Of a stretch of DNA of 64,000 bases, positions 35,773-45,263 are shown piece by piece (within the stretch, counting starts at the first letter, position 1; every line of letters begins with the position of its first letter). The DNA is from Corynebacterium frankenforstense (GTDB lineage Bacteria > Actinomycetota > Actinomycetes > Mycobacteriales > Mycobacteriaceae): the NCBI RefSeq assembly GCF_030211955.1, contig NZ_JASODI010000003.1, forward strand, positions 1 through 64,000, in the 5' to 3' direction. The notes below the pieces were generated by a model that did not search any database, had not been told where the DNA came from, and saw only the letters and a list, made by a program, of their open reading frames with translations. The position numbers and the translations under genes are program-made.

Positions 35773-37689
35773 TCACCGGTCGAACGGCCCGGTGGTGCGG
35801 AACGCCCGGTCGTTGAGGTCCCGGCGCGCCTGCTCCAGGGCCACCAGGTCCGCGAACATCGAGTTGTAGGTGACCTCGTCGTCGCTGGGCCGCATCCGCT
35901 GCAGCTCCCCCTTCAGCTGCGCGATCTCGTTGCCCACGCGCACCTCCTGAAGGCGCGAGAGCACCGCGTCCGCGTAGTTGGCCAGCTCCTCCGGGTCGAC
36001 GTGGATGTCCTCCACCGCCAGCTCGGAGACCAGCGAGCGCCCGCCCAGATCCGTCATGCGGTCGGCCACCGTCGCGATCCAGTCCACCCCGGCCGCGCCG
36101 TGCTCGCAGCCGCCGGCCTCGCGCACGGCCTCGCGCACCATCTTGTAGGCCGGGTGGCGGAAGGTCTCCGGGTCCAGCCCGTCGAAGTAGGCGCCCGCCA
36201 GCTCCGGGTACTGCAGCGCCAGCTTCAGCGACTCGCGCTCCGGCCACAGCACCGGGTCCCGCGGGTTCGGCGCCGGTACCTCCGGCACCTGCGGGACGGC
36301 CTGTGGCTCCTGGTTCTCGAAGCGCCGCGCGCGGTGCGGCTGCTCCTGCTGCTTCGGGCGGCGCGCTTCGGCGCGCACCTGGGCGAGCACGTCGTCGGTG
36401 TCGGACCAGCCGACCCAGCCGGCCAGCTGCCGGGCGTACTCCGTCTGCAGCGCGCGGTCGCGGATGCCCGCGACCACCGGCACCGTACGCCGCAGCGCCT
36501 GCAGGCGGCCCTCGACGGTGTCCAGCGAGTACTGGGAGAGCAGCGAGCGCACCACGAACTCGAACATGGGCACCCGGTCCGCGATCAGGTCGCGCACCGC
36601 CGAGTTGCCCTTGACCAGGCGCAGGTCGCACGGGTCCATCCCGTCCGGGGCGACGGCCACGAAGGACTGCCCGGTGAACTTCTGGTCCCCGGCGAAGGCA
36701 CGCATCGCGGCCTTCTGCCCGGCCTCGTCGCCGTCGAAGGTGTAGATCAGCTCGCCGCGGAAGTAGCTGTCGTCCAGCATCAGCCGGCGCAGGATGCGCA
36801 GGTGCTCCTCGCCGAAGGCGGTGCCGCAGGCGGCCACGGCCGTGGTCACCCCGGCGGCGTGCATGGCCATGACATCCGTGTAGCCCTCCACCACCACCGC
36901 CTGGTGGCCGGCGGCGATGGCCTTCTTGGCCTGGTCCAGCCCGAAGAGCACCTTCGACTTGTCGTAGAGCAGCGTGTTCTGGGTGTTCATGTACTTGCCC
37001 ATGCGGTCGTCGTCGAAGAGCTTGCGCGCCCCGAAGCCGATGACGTCGCCGGACATGTTCTTGATCGGCCACAGCAGCCGGCGTGAGAACGCGTCGATCG
37101 GCCCGCGCCGGCCCATCTTGGAAAGCCCTGCCACCTCGAGCGTCTTGTAGTCGAAGCCGCGGCGCAGCAGCTCCTTGGTCAGCGTGTCCCAGCCGCCCGG
37201 GGCGTAGCCACACTCGAAGCCGTAGATGTGCTCGCGGGAGAAGCCGCGGTTCAGCAGGAACTCCCGGCCCGGTGCGGCCTCCGGGGTCTCCAGGCGCTCC
37301 CGGTAGAACTGGTGGGCCGCCTTGTTGGCGGCGATGAGGCGCTGGCGGGTTCCGGGCTCCTCGCGGCGGCCGGGCGAGCCGCCCTCGTAGTTGATCTGGT
37401 AGCCGATCTTCTCCGCGCACACCTCGACCGCCTCGGGGAAGGTCAGGTGCTCCATCTCCATCAGGAAGGAGAAGACGTCGCCGCCCTTGCCCGTGGAGAA
37501 GCAGTGGTAGTAGCCGCGGTTGGGACGCACGTGGAAGGACGGGGTGCGCTCGTCCTTGAAGGGGCTAAGCCCCTTCAACGAATCGGTGCCCCCCGGCTTG
37601 AGCTGCACGTACTCCCCCACGATCTCTTCGATGGGGGTACGCTCCCGGATCGCCTGGATGTCGCGCTCCGGTATCCGTCCCTTACCCAT
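35773..37689 (-). CDS. dnaG: DNA primase
   Basis: A 638-aa primase that makes RNA primers for replication. The N-terminal zinc-finger region (about 35-75) is atypical: the usual CPFH is SPFK and the usual CFGC is CFST, so three of four zinc ligands are missing. The TOPRIM/catalytic core is intact, with VVEGYTDVMA (Glu) near 270 and YTFDGDEAG (Asp-x-Asp) near 320. The C-terminal helicase-binding region follows a Gln/Pro-rich linker. The ATG at 37689 is preceded by TATCCT with an 8-nt gap and no ribosome site. Confidence 0.96.
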   Translation of the reverse strand: MGKGRIPERDIQAIRERTPIEEIVGEYVQLKPGGTDSLKGLSPFKDERTPSFHVRPNRGYYHCFSTGKGGDVFSFLMEMEHLTFPEAVEVCAEKIGYQINYEGGSPGRREEPGTRQRLIAANKAAHQFYRERLETPEAAPGREFLLNRGFSREHIYGFECGYAPGGWDTLTKELLRRGFDYKTLEVAGLSKMGRRGPIDAFSRRLLWPIKNMSGDVIGFGARKLFDDDRMGKYMNTQNTLLYDKSKVLFGLDQAKKAIAAGHQAVVVEGYTDVMAMHAAGVTTAVAACGTAFGEEHLRILRRLMLDDSYFRGELIYTFDGDEAGQKAAMRAFAGDQKFTGQSFVAVAPDGMDPCDLRLVKGNSAVRDLIADRVPMFEFVVRSLLSQYSLDTVEGRLQALRRTVPVVAGIRDRALQTEYARQLAGWVGWSDTDDVLAQVRAEARRPKQQEQPHRARRFENQEPQAVPQVPEVPAPNPRDPVLWPERESLKLALQYPELAGAYFDGLDPETFRHPAYKMVREAVREAGGCEHGAAGVDWIATVADRMTDLGGRSLVSELAVEDIHVDPEELANYADAVLSRLQEVRVGNEIAQLKGELQRMRPSDDEVTYNSMFADLVALEQARRDLNDRAFRTTGPFDR

Positions 37690-37774
37690 GGCACCCGAGG
37701 ATACCCGGGCGCGCGCCCACCCGGCGCGCGGGCCGGATGCCGGAACCGCGGGGCGGGTGTGTAAAGATATCGCC

Positions 37775-38311
37775 ATGTCTCGACGCTCCTCGACCGGCTG
37801 GCTGGCCGGAGCCGCCGGCCTCGCCGTCGCCGTCGCGGCCGCATGGTTCGGCATCGACTTAGGCTCCGGCGACGGCGCACAGCCCGCCGACGCCACCGCG
37901 GCCGACTCCACCGCAACCAGCGCGGTCGGCAGCACCGCCACCACCGCCGCCGGCCACGGCGGCGGCGCAGCCACGGCGACGGAACGTGCGACGGGGACCG
38001 ACGGGACGTCGGCAATTGAGACCTGCCCGCTGGACACCCTGCCTGAGGAGGCCGCGGACACCGTCGCGGACGTGCGCGCCGGCGGGCCGTTTGAGCACCC
38101 GGACAACGACGGGACGCGCTTCGGCAACTACGAGGGGCGACTTCCGGATCAGGCCCGCGACCACTACCGTGAGTACACCGTGGACACGCCGGGGCTCGAC
38201 CACCGGGGCGCGCGCCGGATCGTCACCGGCGGCGAACCGCCCGAGGACCCCGAGACCTGGTACTACACCGCCGACCACTACGAATCCTTCTGCGAGATCC
38301 CGGACGCCTGA
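37775..38311 (+). CDS. Secreted guanyl-specific ribonuclease (RNase Sa family)
   Basis: A 178-aa exported RNase of the microbial N1/T1-Sa family. A signal or anchor helix (about 9-27) leads to a Thr/Ala/Gly-rich linker (30-75), then the catalytic domain. Active-site residues align with RNase Sa: the Glu in YREYTV, the Arg pair in RGARRI and the His in TADHYESF. The cysteines in ETCPLD and SFCEI match the single disulphide of RNase Sa. TAAAGA ends 7 nt before the ATG. A barstar-like inhibitor gene follows 7 nt downstream. Confidence 0.88.
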   Translation: MSRRSSTGWLAGAAGLAVAVAAAWFGIDLGSGDGAQPADATAADSTATSAVGSTATTAAGHGGGAATATERATGTDGTSAIETCPLDTLPEEAADTVADVRAGGPFEHPDNDGTRFGNYEGRLPDQARDHYREYTVDTPGLDHRGARRIVTGGEPPEDPETWYYTADHYESFCEIPDA

Positions 38312-38318
38312 ACCTGCC

Positions 38319-38582
38319 ATGACCCAGACCCACACCCGCTTCATGCGTAACCCGATCATCATCACCACGCCCGTGCGCGAGCCGCGCGACCTCTACGACG
38401 CGCTCGCACGTGCCACTTACCGCGCCGGGCGGCCCGCGCCGCGCAACCTCGACGGCATGGCGGACCTGATCAAGGAGTACGGCGTCTCGCGCGTTCTGTG
38501 CGCCCACTGGCGGCTGCCCGACTCCGACGACGCCCGCGTGCGCGCCGTCCTCGCCGACCTCGGCGTCGAGCTGCAGCTCTAG
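38319..38582 (+). CDS. Barstar-like ribonuclease inhibitor
   Basis: An 87-aa cytoplasmic protein of the barstar family. The segment LYDALARATYRAGRPAPRNL followed by DGMADLI corresponds to the barstar helix that plugs the RNase active site. It directly follows the RNase gene, so it presumably protects the cell from unexported enzyme. The ATG at 38319 was chosen by position after the RNase stop; a second Met at residue 9 is possible. Its stop codon overlaps the stop of convergent dgt. Confidence 0.75.
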   Translation: MTQTHTRFMRNPIIITTPVREPRDLYDALARATYRAGRPAPRNLDGMADLIKEYGVSRVLCAHWRLPDSDDARVRAVLADLGVELQL

Positions 38583-39856
38583 CCCATGAACACGGAGAGG
38601 TCCGCGGACTCGCGGGCCATGCGCTCCAGGCGCGACTCTGTCAGCGAGGCGATCTGGTCGACGACCACGCGCTGACGGCCGGCCTCCGAGTCGGCCTGGC
38701 GCCACCAGTCGGCGAACATCGGGTCGAGTGCCCCCGGCGCGCCCGCGCTCAGGTAGTCGAAGACGCGGAAGATGCGCTCGCGCTGCCGGTCCTGACGGGC
38801 GATGTGGGAGCGCTGGTCCATCACGTAGAGCACGGCGATGGTCTTGAGCAGCGTTACCTCCGCGCGCGCCTGCGCAGGCACGACCAGCCGGCCGTGGTGG
38901 CGGCCCAGCTTCCCGGCCTCCGCGTCGGCCTCGTCGAGGCTGGCCTGCACCGTGGCGCCGACGTAGCGGCCCACCAGCTCGCTGGTCATCTTCTTCAGGC
39001 GGGCGAAGGAACGCAGGTTGCCGGTGAATTCGGCGGCGTCGTTGACCACGTCGAGCTGGCGCAGGTGGTCGGCGGCGGCGACGAGCTCCTCGGGGGCGCC
39101 GCCGAAGGCGCGCGCACCGGCCTCCGCGAGCTCGGCGAGCTCGACGAGGTCCCACAGCACCGCCAGCGAGATGCGCCCGGAGACGATGCCGTCCTCGACG
39201 TCGTGGACGGAGTAGGCGATGTCGTCGGCCCAGTCCATCGCCTGCGCCTCGAGCGACTTGTCCGTGCCCGGGTTGCCCTCGCGGATCCAGGCCAGGACCG
39301 CGGCGTCCTCGTCGTAGCAGCCGTACTTGCGGCGGTGGCTGCCGTCGGCGGCGGTGCGGGTGTACGGGTACTTGCACGCGGCGTCGAGGGCGGCGCGGGT
39401 GAGGTTGAGCCCGTAGCTGGTCTCCCCGTCGACGGCCTTGGGCTCGAGGCGGGTGAGGATGCGCAGCGTCTGCGCGTTGCCCTCGAAGCCGCCGCATTCC
39501 GCGGCGACCTCGTCGAGGGCGCGCTCGCCGTTGTGGCCGTAGGGCGGGTGCCCGATGTCGTGGGTCAGCCCCGCCAGCTCCGAGAGGTCCGGGTCCATGC
39601 CCAGCCCCGAGCCGATGCCGCGGGCGATCTGGGCGACCTCCAGCGAGTGCGTCAGGCGCGTGCGCGGCGTGTCGCCGTCGCGGGGGCCGACGACCTGGGT
39701 CTTGTCGGCCAGCCGGCGCAGCGCGGCAGAGTGCAGCACGCGCGCGCGGTCGCGGGAGAAGGCGCTGCGGTGGTCGGTCTCGGTCGCGGCGATCCAGCTG
39801 CCCTTCGGCCCCTCGGCCAGGCGACGTTCGGTGTCGGCGGACGAGTAGGTGTACAC
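38579..39856 (-). CDS. dgt: dGTP triphosphohydrolase-like HD protein
   Basis: A 425-aa HD-domain enzyme that splits dNTPs, chiefly dGTP, into nucleoside and triphosphate. The metal ligands are in RLTHSLEVAQ (His), LTHDIGHPPYGHNGE (His-Asp) and a later D in WADDIAYSVHD. The length fits type 2 Dgt proteins. The GTG at 39856 is preceded by TAGTAT with a 7-nt gap, so it is probably leaderless. It diverges from the TPM gene, and in actinobacteria it is usually next to dnaG as here. Confidence 0.93.
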   Translation of the reverse strand: MYTYSSADTERRLAEGPKGSWIAATETDHRSAFSRDRARVLHSAALRRLADKTQVVGPRDGDTPRTRLTHSLEVAQIARGIGSGLGMDPDLSELAGLTHDIGHPPYGHNGERALDEVAAECGGFEGNAQTLRILTRLEPKAVDGETSYGLNLTRAALDAACKYPYTRTAADGSHRRKYGCYDEDAAVLAWIREGNPGTDKSLEAQAMDWADDIAYSVHDVEDGIVSGRISLAVLWDLVELAELAEAGARAFGGAPEELVAAADHLRQLDVVNDAAEFTGNLRSFARLKKMTSELVGRYVGATVQASLDEADAEAGKLGRHHGRLVVPAQARAEVTLLKTIAVLYVMDQRSHIARQDRQRERIFRVFDYLSAGAPGALDPMFADWWRQADSEAGRQRVVVDQIASLTESRLERMARESADLSVFMG

Positions 39857-39933
39857 GCAGGCGATACTAACCGCCGATGGTGCGGAAATGGCTGCGACGT
39901 GCCGGTTTCACCGCCTCCACTATTGTTGGCCCC

Positions 39934-41946
39934 ATGACGAAACCGCGCGTGATCCTCGCCGCCCTCGGCGCCGCCGCCATTGTCCCGCTTGCCGACGCCG
40001 CGCTGCTCCCCGTCGCGTTCGCCGCGACCGATGCGTCGGTCGCCGTCTCCCAGGGGCCGCAGTCCTACAGCCAGAGCGTGGTCGACGAGGCCGGGGTGCT
40101 CAGCGACGACCAGGTCGCGGACCTGAACAAGCAGATCGCCCAGTACCAGGTCGACCACCAGCGCTCGCTGATGGTCGTCTTCGTGCCGGACTTCGGCGGC
40201 CTGGGCCCCGAGGAGTACGCCCGCGACACCGTGCAGGCCAACGGCGGCAACAACCTGGCCGTCATGGTGGTCGCCCCGGAGCTGCGCCAGTACTTCGTGC
40301 AGGGCGGGGTGGACTGGTCGCAGTCCGAGATCGACGACCTGGACAAGGCCGTGCGTCCCCACCTCTCCGACGGCGACTGGAACGGCGCCGCGCAGGCCTT
40401 CATCGACGCCGCCGTGAGCTCCGGGCAGATCTCCGGCGAGTCCGTCGCCTGGCTGGGCGGGGCGGCGGTGGCCGCCGCGGGTGCGGGCGGTGGCCTGTGG
40501 GCCTGGTCGCGGCGCAAGCGCAACCGCGACGAGGCCGAGCAGCTCGAGAGCGCGCGGCGCATCGACCCGACCGACACCGACTCGCTGGCGCGCCTGCCGC
40601 TGGAGACCCTCGAGCAGCTGGCCCACGAGGCCGTGGTGGCCACCGACGAGTCGCTGCGCCGGGCCGAGGAGGAGCTGCGCCTGGCCCGCGCCGAGTTCGG
40701 CGAGCAGCGCGCCCGCCCCTTCGCCGAGGCCGCCGCGCACGCCCGCCGGGCGATGGACTCCGCCTACGCCACCCAGGACCGCCTGGACGCGGCCGCGGGC
40801 TCGGACGCCGAGCGCCGCCAGCTGCTGGCCGGGGTGATCACGGACTGCTCGAAGGCGCAGGCCGCCCTCGATTCGCAGGCCAAGGACTTCGCGGACAACC
40901 GCGAGATGCTGCTGACCGCCGAGAACCACATCGCGGAGCTGATGCGGCGCACCGTCGACGTGCGCGCCCGCATCCCGGAGGCCCGCCGCCGCCTCGAGGC
41001 GCTGCGCGCGAACCACTCCGAGGAGGCGCTCAGCTCGGTGGCCGACAACCCGGAGCTGGCCGAGGCCGGCGTCGACGAGGCCGAGAAGCGCCTCGACCAG
41101 GCCCGCGAGCTGGCCGACCGGCCCGCCGGCCAGCAGGGCGGCGTGGTGGCCGCGATCCGCGACTCCGAGCACGCCGTGGAGGTCGCCGAGCGGATGCTCG
41201 ACGCCGTCGAACACGCCGAGGACAACCTGGCCACCGCGCGCACCCAGCTGCCGGACCTCTACGCCGAGATCGACGGCGAAATCGCCCAGGCCCGCGAGCT
41301 GGCCGCCCGCGGCCGGGCCAGTGGTGCCCAGGGCGACTGGGCCGGCCTCGAGGCGCTGGCCGACGAGGCGACCTCGGCGCTGGCCGCCGGGCGCGAGCGT
41401 GGGACGGCCGATCCCCTGGGCGCCTTCACCGACCTGACCGAGCTCGACGGGCGCCTCGACGACGCCCTGGAGCAGGCCGGCGAGGCCACCGCCGGGCAAG
41501 AGCGGCTGCTGCGCGTCTACCGCCAGCAGCTCGACGCCGCGCGCGCCGCGGTGCAGTCGGCCGACGACCTGATCGCCTCGCGCGGGCCGATCGTGGGCTC
41601 CCGGGCCCGCGGCGAGCTGGCCGCGGCCGCCCAGCTGCTGCAGCGCGCCGAGGCCGCCGGCGACCCGCGCCAGGGCGCGGACCTGGCCGGGCAGGCCGCC
41701 CGGCGTGCCCAGCAGGCCGCCCGGCTGGCCAAGAACGACTACGACGACTACCAGCGCCGCCAGCGGCGCAACCAGTCCGGCGGCAACGGCGGGGCGTTCC
41801 TGGCCGGCATGCTCGTCAACGGGATCCTCTCCTCCGGCGGCCGCGGCGGGTTCGGCGGCGGCTTCGGCGGCGGAGGCGGATTCGGGGGCGGCGGCTTCGG
41901 CGGCGGGGGCGGCGGTTTCGGCGGCGGCGCCGGCGGGCGGTTCTAG
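39934..41946 (+). CDS. TPM-domain membrane protein with coiled coil and Gly-rich tail
   Basis: A 670-aa envelope protein. A signal peptide (residues 1-32) is followed by an extracytoplasmic TPM domain (about 45-165: VVDEAGVLSDDQVADLNKQI onward), one membrane helix (WLGGAAVAAAGAGGGLWAWS, near 175-195), then some 400 residues of Ala/Glu/Arg/Leu-rich helical coil in the cytoplasm. The last 40 residues are nearly all Gly and Phe. TPM domains act in photosystem repair or as phosphatases elsewhere; the bacterial role is unclear. TATTGT ends 7 nt before the ATG. Confidence 0.85.
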   Translation: MTKPRVILAALGAAAIVPLADAALLPVAFAATDASVAVSQGPQSYSQSVVDEAGVLSDDQVADLNKQIAQYQVDHQRSLMVVFVPDFGGLGPEEYARDTVQANGGNNLAVMVVAPELRQYFVQGGVDWSQSEIDDLDKAVRPHLSDGDWNGAAQAFIDAAVSSGQISGESVAWLGGAAVAAAGAGGGLWAWSRRKRNRDEAEQLESARRIDPTDTDSLARLPLETLEQLAHEAVVATDESLRRAEEELRLARAEFGEQRARPFAEAAAHARRAMDSAYATQDRLDAAAGSDAERRQLLAGVITDCSKAQAALDSQAKDFADNREMLLTAENHIAELMRRTVDVRARIPEARRRLEALRANHSEEALSSVADNPELAEAGVDEAEKRLDQARELADRPAGQQGGVVAAIRDSEHAVEVAERMLDAVEHAEDNLATARTQLPDLYAEIDGEIAQARELAARGRASGAQGDWAGLEALADEATSALAAGRERGTADPLGAFTDLTELDGRLDDALEQAGEATAGQERLLRVYRQQLDAARAAVQSADDLIASRGPIVGSRARGELAAAAQLLQRAEAAGDPRQGADLAGQAARRAQQAARLAKNDYDDYQRRQRRNQSGGNGGAFLAGMLVNGILSSGGRGGFGGGFGGGGGFGGGGFGGGGGGFGGGAGGRF

Positions 41947-41949
41947 CCG

Positions 41950-42423
41950 CTAGGTGCGCGTCTTGCGCACCGGGGAGTCGACCATCACGCACGCCCAGGA
42001 CAAGAACACCGCGTCGGCGGCGGGCATGGGCGACATCTCCTCGGGGTCGTCGACGATCTCGACGGCGCCAGAGATACGCGGGCGCACCAGCGCGACGGGC
42101 CCCGAGTTGGCCCGGATCACGCGCTCCTTGCGCCACAGCGAGGTGCGGTTCATCTCGTAGTCGCGCCCCTCGCACGAGCCGTGCAGGTGCTGGACCGTCA
42201 GCCCCCTCTGGGCGGCGGTGTAGACCGCGCCGCCGGCGGTGGTGGCCCGCAGGCGGAAACGCCCGCCCGGGCTGTACTCGAGGAGCATGCGCTCCCCGGC
42301 GTGGAAGAGGACGTCGGAGCGCACGGAGGCGACCTGGTGGCCGAGGCCGTCGAAGAGCTCGTTGCCCCGCCACACCCAGGTGCCCGTATCCGCCCCGCCG
42401 AACAGCCCCGTCGCGTCCGTCAT
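41950..42423 (-). CDS. Unknown protein, possible paralogue of its neighbour
   Basis: A 157-aa soluble protein with no confident family. Beta-strand-rich segments (GTWVWRGNELFDGLGHQVAS, MLLEYSPGGRFRLRA) suggest a barrel resembling the LURP-one/Tubby-like scaffold of the gene just upstream, from which it is separated by 10 nt. A C-terminal hydrophobic stretch (DAVFLSWACVMV) is probably buried rather than membrane-spanning. Probably co-transcribed with the 183-aa gene. Confidence 0.65.
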   Translation of the reverse strand: MTDATGLFGGADTGTWVWRGNELFDGLGHQVASVRSDVLFHAGERMLLEYSPGGRFRLRATTAGGAVYTAAQRGLTVQHLHGSCEGRDYEMNRTSLWRKERVIRANSGPVALVRPRISGAVEIVDDPEEMSPMPAADAVFLSWACVMVDSPVRKTRT

Positions 42424-42433
42424 GGCGTCGACC

Positions 42434-42985
42434 CTAGATCAGGAAGGTCAGCACGGCCAGGATGGTGGCCGCCACCAGGGTCACGATGACCATCCCCGAG
42501 GTCCGCGAGAGCTTCGCCTCCAGGATCGTGCGGGTGAAGAAGCTCAGCGCCACGACCTCGTCGCGGGTCAGCGCGTCGATGGCGGCGCGGGCCTTCTCCG
42601 GCTCCTCCTCGTCGGCGGAGAACTCCAGGATGCTGCGGCGCACCCCGTTGTTGGTGCCGGAGAACTGCGCGATCTTCACGCCGTCGGGGTCGAGGACGAC
42701 CCAGTTGGAGCTGTTCTCGTTGACCAGGGTGAGCTTCTTGCCAGCCAGGTCCACGGCGACCTGCTTCTTCGGGCCGGCCGCCCCGTCGGCGCGGAACTCG
42801 CGGCCGTCGCCGGTGCGCACCAGCACGCCCTTGGCCCCGTCGGCCTTGAGCTGCCAGGTCTCGCCGCCGACCTCGGCCTTCTCCACGCCGAAGCTGCCCA
42901 GCTCCTCCGGGCCCTTGCCCACCAGCAGCACGGCGTTCTCGCCGGCGTGGCGCGGGCCCCACGAGGTGTAGTGGATGTCAGTCAC
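42434..42985 (-). CDS. Unknown tail-anchored protein
   Basis: A 183-aa protein. A beta-rich cytoplasmic domain (residues 1-125) is followed by an Arg/Glu helix and a single C-terminal membrane segment (MVIVTLVAATILAVLTFLI), so it is probably tail-anchored. No family recognised; the fold may be LURP-one-like. The GTG start follows GGAGGAG. It lies 25 nt downstream of glyS. Confidence 0.7.
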   Translation of the reverse strand: MTDIHYTSWGPRHAGENAVLLVGKGPEELGSFGVEKAEVGGETWQLKADGAKGVLVRTGDGREFRADGAAGPKKQVAVDLAGKKLTLVNENSSNWVVLDPDGVKIAQFSGTNNGVRRSILEFSADEEEPEKARAAIDALTRDEVVALSFFTRTILEAKLSRTSGMVIVTLVAATILAVLTFLI

Positions 42986-43010
42986 ACAAATCTCCTCCCT
43001 AGTCCGCGTG

Positions 43011-44396
43011 TCAGCAGCCGATGAGGCGGGCGGCCAGGTAGCCCTCCAGCTCGTCGAGGGCGACGCGCTCCTGCTCCATGGTGTCGCGGTCGCGAACGGT
43101 CACCGCGGCGTCGTCAAGCGTGTCGAAGTCGACGGTGACGCAGAACGGGGTGCCGATCTCGTCCTGGCGGCGGTAGCGGCGACCGATCGCGCCGGAGGTG
43201 TCGAAGTCGACGTTCCAGTGCTTGCGCAGGGTCTCGGCGACCTCGCGGGCCTTGCCGGCCAGCGGCTCCTTCTTGGACAGCGGCAGCACGGCGACCTTGA
43301 CCGGCGAGAGGCGGTAGTCGAGCTTGAGCACGACGCGCTTGTCCACGCCGCCCTTGGCGTTGGGGGCCTCGTCCTCGTGGTAGGCGTCCACCAGGAAAGC
43401 CATCATCGCGCGGCCCAGGCCGGCGGCCGGCTCGATGGTGTAGGGGATCCAGCGCTCCTCGTTGTTCTGGTCGTAGAAGCTGAGGTCCTCACCGGAGGAC
43501 TCGGAGTGCACGCGCAGGTCGTAGTCGGTGCGGTTGGCCACACCCTCGAGCTCGCCCCACTTCGAGCCGGTGAAGCCGAAGGCGTACTCGACGTCGACGG
43601 TGCGCTTCGAGTAGTGCGACAGCTTCTCCTTCGGGTGCTCGTAGAGGCGCAGGTTCTCCGGGTCAATGCCCAGGTCGATGTACCACTGCAGGCGGTCGTC
43701 GATCCAGTACTGGTGCCACTGCTCGTCCTCGCCGGGCTTGACGAAGAACTCCATCTCCATCTGCTCGAACTCGCGGGTGCGGAAGATGAAGTTGCCGGGC
43801 GTGATCTCGTTGCGGAAGGACTTGCCGATGTTGGCGATGCCGAACGGCGGCTTCATGCGCGCCGAGTTCATCACGTTCTTGAAGTTGATGAAGATGCCCT
43901 GGGCGGTCTCCGGGCGCAGGTAGTGCAGGCCCTCCTCGTCGTCGACGGGGCCCAGGAAGGTCTTGAGCAGGCCGGAGAAGGCGCGCGGCTCGGTCCAGTT
44001 GCCGGGCTGGCCGGTCTCCGGGTCGTTGATGTCGGCCAGGCCATTCTCCGGGGCGTGCCCGTGCTTCTCCTCGTAGGCCTCGATGAGGTGGTCGGCGCGG
44101 TAGCGCTTGTGGGTGTGCAGCGACTCGACCAGCGGGTCGGTGAAGACCTCGACGTGGCCGGAGGCGACCCACACCTGGCGCGGCTGGATGATCGAGGTGT
44201 CCACGCCGACGACGTCGCCGCGCGAGGTGACCATGTGGCGCCACCACTGGCGCTTGATGTTCTCCTTGAGCTCCACGCCGAGCGGGCCGTAGTCCCAGGC
44301 GGAGCGCGTACCGCCGTAGATCTCGCCGGCCGGGTAGACCAGACCGCGCCGCTTGCACAGGTTGACGACGGTGTCGATGACGGATTGCTGCGCCAT
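43011..44396 (-). CDS. glyS: Glycyl-tRNA synthetase
   Basis: A 461-aa class II synthetase of the alpha2 (eukaryote/archaeal-like) type that charges tRNA-Gly. Motif 2 is [28 protein letters not shown] (near 195-215, with RNE and REFEQ), motif 3 is the G-x-G-R region [12 protein letters not shown] (near 345), and an anticodon-binding domain occupies the last 100 residues. The length equals the usual actinobacterial form. The ATG at 44396 follows GGAG. The promoter appears to be the TAGAAT at 44486. Confidence 0.97.
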   Translation of the reverse strand: MAQQSVIDTVVNLCKRRGLVYPAGEIYGGTRSAWDYGPLGVELKENIKRQWWRHMVTSRGDVVGVDTSIIQPRQVWVASGHVEVFTDPLVESLHTHKRYRADHLIEAYEEKHGHAPENGLADINDPETGQPGNWTEPRAFSGLLKTFLGPVDDEEGLHYLRPETAQGIFINFKNVMNSARMKPPFGIANIGKSFRNEITPGNFIFRTREFEQMEMEFFVKPGEDEQWHQYWIDDRLQWYIDLGIDPENLRLYEHPKEKLSHYSKRTVDVEYAFGFTGSKWGELEGVANRTDYDLRVHSESSGEDLSFYDQNNEERWIPYTIEPAAGLGRAMMAFLVDAYHEDEAPNAKGGVDKRVVLKLDYRLSPVKVAVLPLSKKEPLAGKAREVAETLRKHWNVDFDTSGAIGRRYRRQDEIGTPFCVTVDFDTLDDAAVTVRDRDTMEQERVALDELEGYLAARLIGC

Positions 44397-44818
44397 GGGA
44401 GAGAGGGCTCCTCGTTGTGGTTGATGGGTGGGACTGTCTGGACACACCGTACAAAAGTTGGAGCACGGTGGCACACGTGCGCTCCATTCTAACCGTCCGC
44501 CCGACCCGCTCCCCCGACGCCCCCGGGGCCGCGTCGCGGCGGGCACGGGCCTGCGCGGACCCATGCGCGCGGCGACGTATGCGTTACGAACTCACAAACG
44601 AAGCTAAATCACCGACATAACACGTCTGTTGTATGATTCTTCACATCAAGGAACTTGCTCCGTGAATGCATTTCACCTAATGGTCCTGGTAGCGGGCCTG
44701 CCGGGCGGTTGCGGCAGGCGAAGCGCTGGCCACACGCCTGCGGTGACTTCTTGGACCGAGTAGACGGCGTCGATAGAATGCGGGCCCGGAGGCACCGAAC
44801 AAGATTGGTAAGACTCTC
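44397..44818. promoter_or_regulatory. Divergent promoter region of glyS and znr
   Basis: 422 nt without a gene. TAGAAT on the minus strand (44486-44491) is a likely glyS -10, giving an 83-nt leader that opens with a GGAGC...GCTCC hairpin. TAGAAT on the plus strand (44774-44779) is a likely -10 for the ArsR gene, with a second candidate TATGAT at 44632. Also present are a dyad GTGAA-N5-TTCAC near 44662 and a hairpin GCCTGCC/GGCAGGC (44696-44719). I see no Zur-like palindrome. Confidence 0.5.
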
Positions 44819-45169
44819 ATGACGACGAAAAACTTGATAGGGAACAGCGACGACCGGCCCGAAGAGGTCACTGACGCCGCCCGGGTGCTCAGCACCCTGG
44901 ACTCGGTGCTCCGTTTGAAGATCGTGAAGCTCCTGCAGCAGCACGACCACTTCGTCCACGAGCTGGTCAAGGAGCTCGGCAAGTCCCAGCCCCTCAGCTC
45001 ACAGCATCTGAAGGTGCTCAAGATGTCCGGACTCGTCGAGTCCGAGCGTCGCGGCCGCGAGGTCATGTACCGCCTGACCACCCCGGAGGTGGGCGACCTG
45101 ATCGACCAGGCGGCCCGGCTCGCCGCCATCGTGCGCGGCAGCGCCCCGCAGATGAGCCACCAGGCCTGA
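44819..45169 (+). CDS. znr: ArsR/SmtB-family zinc-responsive regulator
   Basis: A 116-aa winged-helix repressor. The helix-turn-helix is in ELVKELGKSQPLSSQHLKVL (about residues 45-70), followed by the wing RRGREVMYRLT. His/Asp residues (QQHDHFVHEL) near helix 3 could bind metal. In C. glutamicum an ArsR gene, Znr, sits upstream of zur in the same order, and the two regulate zinc uptake and export oppositely; the assignment follows that context. Confidence 0.85.
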   Translation: MTTKNLIGNSDDRPEEVTDAARVLSTLDSVLRLKIVKLLQQHDHFVHELVKELGKSQPLSSQHLKVLKMSGLVESERRGREVMYRLTTPEVGDLIDQAARLAAIVRGSAPQMSHQA

Positions 45170-45218
45170 GCGCGGCCGCTGTTTCCCTAAAGCACATCAC
45201 GCTCCTCACACAACCGAC

Positions 45219-45263
45219 CGGCCGGGCCGGTGACGACACGCGACGTAGTCACCGGCCCGGCCG
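45219..45263. terminator. 16-bp hairpin between znr and zur
   Basis: CGGCCGGGCCGGTGAC (45219-45234) pairs perfectly with 45248-45263 around a 13-nt loop. No T-tract follows; attenuation or termination of the znr transcript is inferred. Confidence 0.6.

Noticed and set aside
41840..41944. GGC-rich repeat block at the 3' end of the TPM-domain gene as a separate repeat element
   Set aside because: It encodes the Gly/Phe tail typical of this protein family and stays in frame.
44397..44485. A T-box or other riboswitch in the glyS leader
   Set aside because: The leader is only about 83 nt, and I see no T-box core sequence or specifier hairpin.
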